Positions 32,566 to 43,999 of a stretch of 64,000 nucleotides of DNA are shown here, in pieces. Within the stretch, counting starts at the first letter, position 1; every line of letters begins with the position of its first letter. The position numbers and the translations under genes were made by a program. Below the pieces are notes generated by a model. The model saw nothing but the letters and a program-made list of their open reading frames with translations, did no database searches and was not told where the DNA came from. Location: NCBI GenBank assembly GCA_035772735.1, contig JASDFA010000018.1, forward strand, positions 58,558,001 to 58,622,000. The letters are read 5' to 3'. Origin of the DNA: Datura wrightii. Its lineage: Eukaryota > Streptophyta > Magnoliopsida > Solanales > Solanaceae.

Positions 32566-33660
32566 ATGAGACGTTTAGGAAATGTTCCCTTCTTTCATGA
32601 TCTATGTCATGCGATGAAAGGTCTTTCTATCCTTCTAATTCATACTATTCGCGATTGCAGAATCATGGCTCCTAGAAGAAAGAATGGAAGGAGGAATCGA
32701 GGTGGTGAAGGCCATGAGGATGGAAATGGTTATGGGCAGCAGCCATCCCCACCAGTTCAGGAGCCTCAGGCACCGGAGCTAGCCGCTCATGCTGAGGTCC
32801 GGGCCGCTATTCAGATGCTTGCACAGGCCTTGACTACTCAAGTCAATCAGTAGTCCGTTGCACATGTTCCGTAAAATGGCAATACAGCGGCAGCTCGAGT
32901 CAGAGACTTCTTGAGGATGAACCCACCGGAGTTTTTGGGGTCCAAGGTAGATGTGGACCTGCATGATTTCATTGATGAGATTGTCAAGATCACCCAAGTC
33001 ATGGGGATGAGTAGTGTTGAGTGTGTAGAGCTTGCCTCCTACCAGTTGAAGGGGGTTGCGCATATCTGGTTTCACCAATGGAAGGACAACAAGGTCAGCA
33101 GAGCAGGTCCGACCACATGGTAAGTGTTTCAGGCTGCATTCCTAGATCGATACTTCCCTCGGGAGATGAGGGAGCTGAAAGCAGCGGAGTTTGTAAACTT
33201 GAAGCAGGGGAGGATGACAATGCTAGAGTATTCTCTTGAGTTCACTCGCCTATCAAAGTATGCCCCGGAGTTAGTGGCTGGCCAGAGGGCGCGGGTGAGA
33301 AGGTTTGTGCATGGTATAGCAGGGTATTTGGACAAGGAGTGCCGGATTGCTATGCTTCACCAGGATATGGACTTTCCTCGCATGGTGTTGTACACCCAGC
33401 AGATGGAGGTGGCACATTCGAGGGAGAGGGAGGCCAAGAGGGCCAGGACCGAGGATCACAGATTCTCTCAGTAAAGGTCCAGTGGTGGACACCGACAGCA
33501 GACTCACTGGAGATCATCAGCCCCGACATCTTCAGCATTGAGTGTGCCATCTAGGCCCAGACATGATCAAAGAGGGAGAGCATCAGGCTCGAGGGGTCAG
33601 AGTAGTAGACCCACATATTCTAGCATCCCATCTTGTTGCAAGTGTGGGCGAGGGCACACA
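32566..33660 (+). pseudogene. Family T gag (plus copy)
   Basis: Frames at 32566-32853 and 33124-33474 carry gag motifs (ELKAAEFVNLKQGRMTMLEY, LSKYAPELVAGQRARV) and end near 33655 in a zinc-knuckle sequence (CKCGRGHTGQC). Stops at 32851, 33121 and 33472 break it. Directly after the knuckle the reading enters the end of RT (FLGLAGYYRRF), so the protease and most of RT are deleted at about 33670. Confidence 0.85.
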
Positions 33661-34456
33661 GGCCAGTGTTTGGCAGGTTCAGGAGCTTTTTGGGATTAGC
33701 AGGTTATTATCGGAGATTTGTTGAGGGCTTTTCATCTATTGCATCACCTTTGACCAAGTTGACTCATAAGAAGGTGAAGATTCAATGGTCGGAGGCTTAT
33801 GAGAAAAGCTTCCAAGAGCTGAAGACTAGACTCACATCAGCACCAGTGTTGACCATAACTGAGGGTACCGATGGTTTTGTGGTGTATTGTGATGCTTCGA
33901 GAATCGGACTTGGGTGTGTGTTGATGCAGCATGGGAAAGTTATAGCATATGCCTCAAGACAATTGAAAATTCATGAAAAAAATTACCCGACCCATGATCT
34001 TGAGTTGGACGCGGTGGTATTTGCCTTGAAGATATGACAGCATTATTTGTATGGGGTCCATGTAGATGTATTCACGGATCACAAGAGCTTGTAATATGTG
34101 TTCACACAGAAAGATCTCAATCTTCGGCAAAGGTGGTGGTTGGAGCTACTAAAGGACTATGACATGAGTGTCCTTTACCACCTGGGTAAGGCTGATGTGG
34201 TAGCGAACGCACTTAGTAGGCTCTCTATGGAGAGTGTGTCTCACGTGGATGAGGGAAAGAAGGAGTTGGTGAAAGATGTCCATCGACTTGCGAGGTTGGG
34301 AATTAGATTGGTCAACTTGACTGATGGCGGCATTGTTGTGCAAAACGGATCAGAATCATCCTTGGTGACGGATGCGAAGGCCAGACAAGATGAGGATCCA
34401 ATTTTGGTAAAGCTGAAGGAAGTCGTTGGAAGTCAGAAGGTGGAGGTCTTCTCTTA
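33661..34456 (+). pseudogene. Family T RT C-terminus and RNase H (plus copy)
   Basis: Begins FLGLAGYYRRF, the connection after the RT thumb. RNase H follows with FVVYCDASRIGLGCVL (first Asp), YPTHDLELDAVVFALKI, then stops at 34036 and 34093, then DVVANALSRL, which includes a later catalytic Asp position. The frame ends in a linker at 34456. It is joined to gag by an internal deletion, so the catalytic part of RT is gone. Confidence 0.85.
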
Positions 34457-34472
34457 AGGGGGAGATGGGGTA

Positions 34473-35566
34473 TTGCGGTACCAGGGTTGCCTATGTATCC
34501 CAGATGTCGATAATTTGCAATACCGGATATTACATGAGGCACATGGATCCAGGTATTCTATCCATCTGGGTTCCACCAAGATGTATCATGACCTGCGGGA
34601 AATATATTGGTGGAATGGCATGAAAAAGGATATTGCAGAATTTGTAGTCAAGTGCTCGAACTGTCAGCAACTGAAAGTTGAGCATCAAAGGTCGCGAGGT
34701 GTACTTCAGGATATCAGCATTCCCACTTGGAAGTGGAAGAGATTAATATGGATTTCATTAAAGGCCTACCTCGTACTCACCGACACTATGATTCTATTTG
34801 GGTGGTGGTAGACTGGTTAACTAAGGTTGCACACTTCCTACAGGTCGAGACCACAGACTCAGCGGATGATTATGCTAAACTGTACATCCGAGAGTTGGTG
34901 CGATTACATGGAGTGCCCTTGTCTATTATCTCGGACCGAGGTACTCATTTTACCTCTCAGTTTTGGTGGTCTTTCCAAAAAGGGCTTGGGACTCAGGTTA
35001 AACTCAGCATAGCATTCCATCCACAAATGGATGGTCAGGCGGAGCGGACAATCCAAACTCTTGGGGACATGTTGAGAGCCTATGTGATGGATTTTAAAGG
35101 TAGTTGGGATGATCACTTTCCCTTGATTGAGTTTTCTTACAATAACAGTTATCACTCCAGCATCCAGATGGCACCATTCGAGTCTGGGCGGAGGTGTAGA
35201 TCGCCCATCGGATGGTTTGAGGTTGGTAAGGCAGCTATGATAGGACCTGATTAAGTTCATGAGGCCATGGTGAAAGTTCAGATGATAAGATACAGGCTGA
35301 AAAGCACTCAGAGTCATCAAAATTCATATGCGGATGTGAGAAGGAGAGAGTTGGAATTCAAGGTGGACGATTGGGTATTTCTGAAGGTGTCTCCCATGAA
35401 GGGAGTCATGCCATTCGAAAAGAAAAGAAAACTCAATCCCCGCTATGTTGGTCCCAACCGGATTATGAAATGATTGGGTAAGGTAGCGTATGAGTTGCAC
35501 TTGCCATCAGAGTTATCTTCAGTTCATCCCGTCTTTCATGTATCGCTCTTGAAAAAGTGCTTGGGT
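34473..35566 (+). pseudogene. Family T integrase (plus copy)
   Basis: The HHCC finger reads at 34515-34690 (HEAH...CSNCQQ). A frameshift near 34727 follows, then the catalytic core with the Asp of VVVDW, the Asp of SDRGTHF and the Glu of GQAERTIQ (about 35040), the DDE triad. Further stops lie at 35253 and 35471. The GPY-type motif region (NPRYVGPNRI) lies near 35440-35465 and the reading continues to VHPVFHVSLLKKCLG at 35520-35565. There a solo LTR interrupts it in the codon for Gly. Confidence 0.88.
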
Positions 35567-38112
35567 TGTAACACCCCGGATAATTTGAGCGATAAAATAG
35601 TGCTTTTGAGGTAGGACTAAGAGTACTAAATAGGATAAGATGGAAGTATTATGAGTTATTTGATTCACTTTATGGTCATATTTAAGATTGGACGTCGATC
35701 AAGTTGTAGAACAAAATTCGGAAAAAGTGATCGCAAAATTTCCTTCTTGAGATGCTTTGAAATTTAGGTCAAATGTCTTGAAGCTTTTCTCCCAATATAT
35801 AAAGATTTATTGGGTGTGCGACCTATAAAATTAAATATCTACGAGTCTAGTTTCCAACGCATCAAACCGTTAGTCAATCCGACTTCAAAGTAGAGAGATA
35901 TTCGCGTTTTCGCGAGACCGCGCAAGCAGGCACGTCACAAGGGTCTAAGGCGGTGGGAGGCTATTTAAGCCCCTTTGGTCGGTTTTTGGTCATCCAAATT
36001 CATTTTCCAGCAACCTAATTTGTAATAAACCTCTATCAACTTCTCTCCATGGTTTTATTTGGGTTTTTAGGCTAGAAGTCATGGCTCAACATGATTTTGG
36101 TGTCGGAAAGTCGGGAATCGCGTGTAATCCATGGTTTGAAGTTTTTCCAGGCTGTTGGTGGCTGTTTCGTGGTAAAGCTGTTGGTAAGCCTTCTTTATTT
36201 TGTTCTCCTTAGTTTTTAAGGTTGTTTATAGGTATTTTAACGCTGATAGGTTGTTGTCTCGGAGTTTTTACCATCGGATTCCTATGAATCTTATCGGGTA
36301 AGCTTCGTTTGTCTTGTCTTGTTGTTGAGTTGTGTTGGCTGCGTTTTGGCAGAATTTTGGACTGCCTTTAGTCAGTAGGTTCATGGTTTTGAAGGCTCAA
36401 GTTCGGCTAGGCTTGAAGCTAAGGTATGTTAGGCTTGTCCCTCCCTTTGTCGGCATGAATTCCATAGCCGTTGTCGTCCGTGTTGACGTGTGTGTTGGCT
36501 GTTTGTGATGGCTTGTATTTTGCTATTATTGAACTCTTGTTCTGCTGTTTATATGGTGATAATGGTGTGTTTAAGATGTTGTTTTGGTCGGTGGCTCAGG
36601 CTTGAGTGCGGAGAATCGTAGACATGGAAAATTATTAGGCTCGTGTCGAGAGGTCATATGTGAGGTGTGTGGTTCTTGTAGCAAGTTGTGGGTTGTTTGA
36701 GTGAATAAGATTAGGTGATTATGTTGACAAGTGAATGAGGGTTTAGTGTGGTTAAGTTTGATGGTTACGAAGATTTGTTGTTATATTTGATTCTATGGTC
36801 GTGTCGGCCGTGTCAATGGCACGTGACGACCGTGGTGACACTTGGGCTGGTTTGGATGTGTCCCTTGATGTTAGTGGTGAATAGAGTGGCTTGTGGGCTG
36901 TTTGATCATGTATTATTATTGTTGTAGATTGTGTGTGTGCTGTGTTTGAGGCCTTGTAGCTTGTGGATACCCAATACACGAGAGTTGTTCCGGCTAGGGG
37001 TCGGTCGAGCCTGAGGTACCTTGTGGCTTGTGGATACCCGACGCACGAGAGTGTTTCCGGCTTAGGGGTTGAGCCCAAGAAGTGAAATGACCTAAGGGGT
37101 TGAGAATGATGTCCTCCGTAGTGTCAAGTTGAGACATGATTCGAGAGTGGTCCGATATGTCTAAGCCTTCCTGGGATCGCGATTTGGTTCTCCCAGATGG
37201 ATTGAGCTCCGCTAACTGTGCGCAGCCGAGAGAGAGTTCGGTAGTGCTTGATTGATGATGTTCACTGACCGGTGTTTACTTTTGATATGCTTGGCATTAT
37301 ATTGTAATTGTTGCTCGTGTTATATGTTATCTGATAGCAGTGGATGCTAGATGTTGGCTGGTGTTAGCTGGAGGCTGTAGAGAGGTGTAGAGGCGATGAT
37401 AGGTGAGCTATGTTGGCTAGGTGCCGTTGTGTTATTGTTTACTTTTAGATTTGCCGGGCTTATGGGGGCCAGGTAGGTTTTGTTTGTATGTTTGTTTGTA
37501 ATTGCTAGGATTATGGGGGCTAGGTAGATTTTATGTGTTTACTTATGTTGAGGCTCCTTCTGCGATATTTTGGTATATCTGTTGATCTCTAATCTATGTC
37601 TTCCAGTTGTTTTTGCCTTTCATGCTCGGTACACTAGTGTACTGACGCCCTAGTCGGGGCGATGCATTCATGCCTGCAGGTGATTATGGGCTATTAGATC
37701 GAGTTCTTGGGTGCTGAGTGGAGTTCCAGCTGAGTTGGTGCGCTCCAGGTCTTTCGGAGTCGCCAGATGTTTGAGTTAAGGGTAGTTCGGGGCCCTGTCC
37801 CAATCGTTTGATTACTAATGTATTCATAGAGGCTCATAGACATTACTGTGGTTTTAGTATATTGTTATAGGCCATGTGGGTGATGTTGTATAGTTGTTTT
37901 CCTTTCCATGTCCTTGATGGCATATGATTTTTTTTGGTTGGTTAGGTGAGCTAGCTTCCGCTATAGCCTATCATCTTATTCTGATATTATAGTTGTTGTG
38001 TTGTTGAACCTCATCAGTTCTGGACTTTGATTTATATTTTAGGCATTGGGTATGCTCATATTAGGGGTGGCATCAGGTGCGAGTCACGCCTCCTCGGGTT
38101 TGGGGTATGACA
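35567..38112 (+). mobile_element. Solo chromovirus LTR with target duplication TGGGT
   Basis: A 2546-bp insertion starting TGTAACACCCC and ending GGTATGACA, flanked by TGGGT at 35562-35566 and 38113-38117. No primer site or coding sequence follows its end, so it is a solo LTR. It carries paired motifs of the GCTTATGGGGGCC type (37450-37530), also seen at 63720-63795 and, inverted, at 60460-60520, showing that these LTRs are related. The minus-strand open frame at 36752-37078 is not supported. Confidence 0.93.
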
Positions 38113-38117
38113 TGGGT

Positions 38118-38350
38118 GATCCATCTTTAGTTGTTCTGGTGGAAAGCGTTGATGTGGGAGATAGCCTAGTTACAAGGAAATTCCAATTGCAATCTTGGAT
38201 CATTAGGTTCGGAGGCTAAGGAACAAAGAAGTAGCTTCGGTAAAGGTGTTATGGAGAAATCAGCATGTTGAGGGAGCTACGTGGGAAGCCAAAGCGGCAA
38301 TGATGGCCAAATACCCTCACTTGTTCCCTACTGGCTCAATTTCGGTTTGA
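38118..38350 (+). pseudogene. Family T integrase C-terminus with chromodomain-like end
   Basis: Resumes the frame cut at 35566 (KKCLG then DPSLVVLVES). After a frameshift near 38205 it shows RRLRNKEVASVKVLW and GATWEAKAAM, the end of a chromodomain-type fold as in Tekay/Del integrases, then stop at 38348-38350. This confirms the chromovirus assignment. Confidence 0.85.
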
Positions 38351-38596
38351 GGTATCAGTTTTTTCTCTAATCCTCTAATCAGTTTCCATGTTCAGTTCAT
38401 GTGCGCAAGTTTGATTTATGTTATGATAGATGTATGTGATATCTGAATTCAGTTCAGCTATGTAGTTCTTCCCGGAGGTAGTCATTACATCGGTTTTCGA
38501 TTTAAATAATCAGTATTTGCATATGATGATTACTTGTTTCTAAGTTTTCTATGTGTTTCTAACATTCGAGTATGAATGTTCCCAAGAGGGAGATAT
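38351..38596 (+). other. Family T 3' untranslated stretch and polypurine tract
   Basis: Non-coding sequence between the polyprotein stop and the 3' LTR. AAGAGGGAGA (38584-38593) next to the LTR start is the likely polypurine tract for plus-strand priming. Confidence 0.65.
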
Positions 38597-41114
38597 TATA
38601 ATGCCCGAGAACCCAAGGATCAGACCTGGGAGTCGAACGGTGAAAAAAAATTGAAAATTCAAGTTGCAGGCACAGAACGAGTCGTTGGACGACTCGTGAG
38701 ACTAGCCCACGAGTCGTCGGGTGGCTCGTGGGGGGAAGGCTAGTGAAGAGCAGGAAGCTGGAGGATAAGGATTCCCCATGGGTGAGGGAACGACTCGTGG
38801 TCAGTCTCCATGAGTCGTTGGGTCAACTGTAGGGTAAGGGTGTGTGAAAAATAGAAGAGGTCAATCAGTGCACTTAACGGGAGGAGGCCACGACTCTTCA
38901 TGCCAAGCAACGAGTCGTGGTATGGGTCGTTGGATGATATACAAGTAAATTGGTTTAAGGGAGGTAGTGTACCCGACGGGTAACCCAATGAGTCGTTGGC
39001 CCTGGTAACGATCCGTCAGGCCGTCCGTTAGGATCACCTGGCAGTGTTTTTCTGCGAATTTAGTAAGGGTCTTTTCATAATTTCTGAGTTCCTAAAACCT
39101 ATACTACGTCGTTTAAGGCTCATTTTATAGGGTTTTAAGCCGGGAAAACCTATTCTAAGCTAGTTCATTCCATGCATGCAAACTTGAGAGTTTGAAGAGA
39201 GGATTTAGAGCAAGTTTTGAAGGTTTCCATTGGAATCTCATCTTGGGCAATTAGAGAAGTGTTAAAAATCATCCCTCCCAGGTATGTAAGGTTGTGAGTG
39301 GGTGCTTTCTTCCATACCCATGCCCAATTTCTCTCAAAAATCGTGATAAATCTCCTATGATCAAGTATGGGATTTTTGCCCAATTGCATAATTCTTCAAT
39401 CTCTATACATGGGTATGATTAGATTATATTTATGTTGATGAATTGTGAAACTTGGGTAGATTTTAAATTTGTTTTCAATACAAATCATATTTTCTAAGTT
39501 ATGAAATTTAAATGCCCGTGGATGAAAAGTTCATAAAAGAAGTGAATGATGATGAATATATGATGATGATGAGATTTGACAATGAAAAGCATGTTTCTAA
39601 AGCTATCCATGATTATGAAGTTGTTTCCAAAATGAATTGAGTAGATCCAAGCATGATAAAGCTTTGGGCAATGCCCACATGTTGATTTAAAATGATGATT
39701 TTCCCAAAATAAGCTTACCACATTGTTTGGAGCGAAGTCTCCCAAATTTCATAATTTCTAGCTTGTGGTATGATGATTTAAATATTCCTACATATAGCTT
39801 ACCGCATGATTTGGAGTAGATGCTCCCACTTATACATGAGCTTGTGGTATGTTTCGAAATAAAGCTTCTTATATACATGAATTCGTAATTGAGATGTATG
39901 TCATTATTGACCTTTGTCAAAGGAAAATGTTGAGCTTCATTTTCACATGATGTCGAGTCTATGCATGATTTCATTAATGAGCTTTGTCAATAGACATTTT
40001 TTAGCTTCGTGTTCACATGATGTTGAATTATGCACGATTTCATCTTGAGCTTCGTCAATAGACGATGTTGAGCTTCGTCAATAGAAGATATTGAGCTTCA
40101 TTATATATGATGTAGAGAATTGCATGTTTTTGGGAGAAGATTCTAGCACCTAGACGGTTAAGGGTCGATCACCCTATGCCCCAGAACTATGCACCAACGT
40201 AGGTTGATACATATATATTATTGGGACTTCCGTTGTGAGCTATCCCCGGCCCAAATGGCCCATAAGTTTGACATCGATATCATGGTAGAGTCCTTAGCCC
40301 TGGCAAGGTTTTGGACAGCTCTTCCCACTGAGTGTGATAGTCGGGACCACGTAAGCTCTATCGTGGTATGTCGGTTAAGTGACGAGTCTCCCATTTTGTA
40401 TGATTCAGATTTGCATATTCATTACTCATGATTATTACTACGAGCATGCCTGTTCTAAAAGAAAGGTTTGACTAATTGTTTAGCTTTTATCATAAATGTT
40501 ACGTTTCAGCTTTGAGTCCTTCGAGTTAGCATTGATGTTATAAAGTTATGCATGGTCACGTAATGATAAGATTACGATCTTAGAATGAATGCATGTAGCC
40601 CTCCCTCTTAGATCTGAAAGCCCATGATCTGTTATGAAATATTTTAAATGATTTACTTTACTTGAGCGGTTTTACTTACCTTGCATACTTGGTATATTTC
40701 ACGTACGGACTGCATACTTTCTATACTGTATCATTTCATGATACAGGACCCAGCTCCCAGGCTTAGCCCCATACATAGTCGATTGTCAGAGTTAGCTCCT
40801 ACTTGATCGGTGAGTCCTCATCCTTCGAGGACTAGACATTCAGTTCCTTATGTATTTTCATTTTCAGTATTGTTGAGTTAGTTGAAGTCTTGTCCCATCA
40901 ACTCGTCCAGATTAGAGGCTTTCAGACCTATGTATGTGGTATTTCGGATGTATTCTGATGTGATGTCGTTTTAGACTTCCGCTGAGATTCTATTCATGTT
41001 TTCTTCAGTTTATTGAATGAGTTAGTTGTGCGCTTATGCCATGGGTCGACTTAGGGTCTTTCTGGGGTCCCTTGTCCCGTGTCTCTGATCCGGGCCTCCG
41101 TTCAGGTCATGACA
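38597..41114 (+). mobile_element. Family T 3' LTR
   Basis: About 2.5 kb from TATAATGCCCGAG (probably TGTAATGCCC originally) to TCATGACA at 41114. Its last 420 bases match the 5' remnant at 32033-32455. It contains a tandem stretch of short related units around 39900-40110 (variants of 'ttgagcttcgtcaatagac'). Confidence 0.82.
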
Positions 41115-41617
41115 AAGGCCCTGCCCTAGCCAAGTATATACTCTTTAGAGACTTGCAGACCATGAGATTGTATAGCAGTACATTGTTGGCCATATTGGCT
41201 TGTTGTTTTGTATCGACAGTTTGACGGTCTTAATGACCCTTATATATATGTTTACTTTCAGCTTTACTTGATTTAGATATCATCGTAGTCTCGTCGGCGC
41301 GCAGAGGGATTTGTAATATTAGACAATATGGTGATCTAGTGGCCCGATAGAAATTTGTAATATTAGACAACATGGTGGTCTTGTTGGCTCATATAGAATG
41401 TTATTGTTATTGTGAATTGTTGGTTAGCGGAATATCTACACTGGTGTTTGTATTGCAGCCTTGCTGGCCAAGTGCTTCTTTAAACTGAGATATACTTTAT
41501 TATTTTCTTGATTATGTGTTGTTGGTATGTACAAATGTATATATCTCCAGCTAGGTCAGCTCAGGGTCCAATGTGGCATTAGGTGCTAGTTACGTCTCCC
41601 AAGATAGGGCATGACAA
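41115..41617 (+). mobile_element. 3' end of another chromovirus-type LTR
   Basis: Matches, in opposite orientation, 59670-60130 (shared text around the 'ctttagag' and 'gggtccaatgtggcat' stretches) and ends GGGCATGACA at about 41617. The family T element seems to have landed in it; the part upstream of the insertion is not in the window. Confidence 0.72.
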
Positions 41618-41869
41618 AATGGATTTAGATTGTCGTTAATGAAATATTTTTTAAATTTTAATTAAAAATTTATAATATAAATAGACAATCTTTTAAAATT
41701 TAATATAAAATATATCTTTATTTTTATAAATTATTTTTTGTATTACCTATACTGAAATATGTTTATAAAGTTATGACTTTCTCAGATATTTGAATTTTGA
41801 TTATTCTTAATAAAATTAATTTTTTTTATTTTGTTCATTTAATAAAATATGTTTATAAATCATCCGGGG
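41618..41869. other. AT-rich stretch, no gene seen
   Basis: About 250 bases of very AT-rich sequence with imperfect copies of AATATGTTTATAAA near 41755 and 41845. Nothing coding is visible. It separates the LTR fragment from pararetrovirus 2. Confidence 0.5.
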
Positions 41870-42556
41870 AAGGATCGCTTCGGCAGAACCGGAGGAACGT
41901 TTACTGACCTTAAGGTACTTTTACAAGCCGCCATAACTCAGACTATAGCATGACCTAAACCATCCCCTTAACGCCCTCACAAACGCCTTCACATGGCTAA
42001 AACGGGCTGAACAGGGGTATCCGTGCAGATGCACAGGTCATGTTACGGTCAGAGCTACAGTAACTCAACCTTAAAGTCCTGACCTCGGAACTACCGGAAC
42101 AGTTCTTTCCTTAGAGATTCATTACCAGTTTACTCATGTTCTAGTGTGTTCTTAGTCCAACATAAAGGTCTAGCCTTTCATTTAGGCTAAACAGATGTTT
42201 AAACAGATAGAAAATTAAATTAAAGATAGAATAGTATGTACCTGATAGGGAACTTCAATTCCGAAGAGTGAATAATTTACAAAATTTTATTGATAAAGGA
42301 GAAGATTTACAAGAGGGCTTAGAGAGAGTATTTCGCAGGTCTGGCTAATGTCTGCCTTCTATAAAAAAAACTATGATCCTTATATAGACGGATCATTCAA
42401 AAGAAACAAAATCAATTTCGTCATTGCTTACATAATATTTGAATAATTGACCCGACATTTGGGCCTACAGCTTTATTAAAGTTATACATTAACTTGTCTG
42501 CTTTTACAACTTTATTAAAGTTGTCCGTCCATTACTGACTTTTGTGACTTTTGTCT
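41870..42556 (-). promoter_or_regulatory. Pararetrovirus 2 intergenic region with TATA and poly(A) signals
   Basis: Follows the TAV-like ORF on the minus strand. CTATATAAGG at 42387-42378 is a good TATA box and AATAAA at 42291-42286 a poly(A) signal about 90 bases downstream. This is the arrangement that gives pararetroviral RNA its repeated ends. The remainder (42240-41870) is GC-richer and ORF-poor, like a leader. I did not find a clear tRNA-Met primer site, so the copy probably stops short of the genome start point or the site has decayed. Confidence 0.6.
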
Positions 42557-43963
42557 TTATTCCTTTTTCTTGCTTGCTGACGAGGATTCCTCATGTGGTT
42601 TGTATTGTTGCAGGAGTGCTTCTAGATCCATCTCGTCTGTGCTATTAACACTCTGAGATTCTCCCGCTAAAACTTGGTCTTCTTCATTTGAGGTGGCAAT
42701 GGACATATTGTCTTCATATTCCATTCCCAGATTTTTGGCTAAGTCTTTTTTCACCTCTTGCATGTATGAAGCAATTAACTCTGACTTGGAGACTGCCCCC
42801 TTCTTCATTTTTAGTTTTCTTGAAATTTGCTTGAAGGGGCTTAATTCTTCCATTTCGTTCATAATCTCAGCCTGCTTTCTTCCATTTTCAATAGCGGCCT
42901 TAATGGAATTAATAATCTCCTTGGCAGGGATATTTCCCTCAGCATCTTGGTGTAACAATTTATTCCAGAATTTTGTATAAAAAATTCTTTTTAGGCAAGG
43001 AAATCCTTCATCAGTATTTTGGACCTCAATTGACCATTTCATGATCCAGGGTATTGAAAATTCAATGAAGAAATACATCGAGGATATTCCCTCAAAATAA
43101 ATATCTTCTTTTTGTAATTTCAAAAGTCTGGGTGAGACATCAACCCACTCAGCAAAAAGGATTTTGAATTCATCTGGTAAAATATCAATACTGGGACCAT
43201 ATGAAGTCCACCATTTTCCGAACCAATTTGGAACGGGGTTTTTGAAATTGTTTGAACAGATTTTCATAAACCAAGAATGTTTTCTGTTGGCATTTTCATA
43301 TAGAAGGGCTTTATTAAAGCCTTCAACATAATCCCAATAATTAAACTTAATTTTTATTTGTTGTTCCGACTGGGTATATTCCCTGTCTCTCATGGGGCTC
43401 ATTCCCCATTCTTCTGGTGAAATAATTTTCTTAACAATGAATTTGGAAAAGTTATAAACCTTGTTTGTGTTTGCCGGGCAATAATGTTGAAATTCAACTG
43501 AGCCCGTGGTTGAGAGTATATTCTCAAAATGCATGCGATACTTATAGGTTTGCATAGCGTATGACGCTGTATCACAATATCTCTGCATAATCTGCCAGGG
43601 GTCTTCTCTCCATTGGAGATCCCTTGGTTCAATTAGGAATATTACCTCAGATTTTTTGTTTTTCTCATATACATCAGTAGATTCACTGATGTCTTCATTG
43701 GCAATAGCAGCATAAGTTGGTTGAGTATTTTGTTGCTGTTGAGATTGTATAAAATCCATAAATTGCCTGTATAACTCGTTGTTTGTACCTACTCCTGATA
43801 TTCCAGTCGAGGTACTTGGCCTGTTTGAGGCTATGTTGGCTGCTATTAGCCTCTGGTTTCCTATTTGGGCGAGAATATTATCTCTGCCTTCCTGACTCTG
43901 GGTGGCTCCTCTGCCTCTTCCTCTTCCTCTGTTAGAGGAAGGGAATCCCTTTTGGGATCTCAT
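42557..43963 (-). CDS. Pararetrovirus 2 TAV-like ORF (468 aa, open)
   Basis: Starts MRSQKGFPSS at 43963 and runs without a stop to 42557. The N-terminus is Gly/Arg-rich (RGRGRGRG), then a Gln-rich stretch, then a folded-looking middle with VPNWFGKWW (about 43230) and SIPWIMKWS. The C-terminus is charged and ends in Lys/Glu. The PNWFGKWW motif pairs with PRWFYEWW at about 17530 in pararetrovirus 1, and position after RT/RNase H supports a transactivator/inclusion-body role. It is the only long intact frame of this viral copy. Family assignment rests on position and weak motif similarity. Confidence 0.7.
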   Translation of the reverse strand: MRSQKGFPSSNRGRGRGRGATQSQEGRDNILAQIGNQRLIAANIASNRPSTSTGISGVGTNNELYRQFMDFIQSQQQQNTQPTYAAIANEDISESTDVYEKNKKSEVIFLIEPRDLQWREDPWQIMQRYCDTASYAMQTYKYRMHFENILSTTGSVEFQHYCPANTNKVYNFSKFIVKKIISPEEWGMSPMRDREYTQSEQQIKIKFNYWDYVEGFNKALLYENANRKHSWFMKICSNNFKNPVPNWFGKWWTSYGPSIDILPDEFKILFAEWVDVSPRLLKLQKEDIYFEGISSMYFFIEFSIPWIMKWSIEVQNTDEGFPCLKRIFYTKFWNKLLHQDAEGNIPAKEIINSIKAAIENGRKQAEIMNEMEELSPFKQISRKLKMKKGAVSKSELIASYMQEVKKDLAKNLGMEYEDNMSIATSNEEDQVLAGESQSVNSTDEMDLEALLQQYKPHEESSSASKKKE

Positions 43964-43999
43964 TACCTGCAAGAAGAAATTTTTATTAGTTAACATATT

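Noticed and set aside
36752..37078. 108-codon minus-strand frame in the solo LTR
   Set aside because: No recognisable features; it lies wholly within an LTR with exact boundaries.
42240..42262. Possible tRNA primer site in pararetrovirus 2 (CCTATCAGGTAC on the minus strand)
   Set aside because: Too many differences from the tRNA-Met site seen at 17006-17017.
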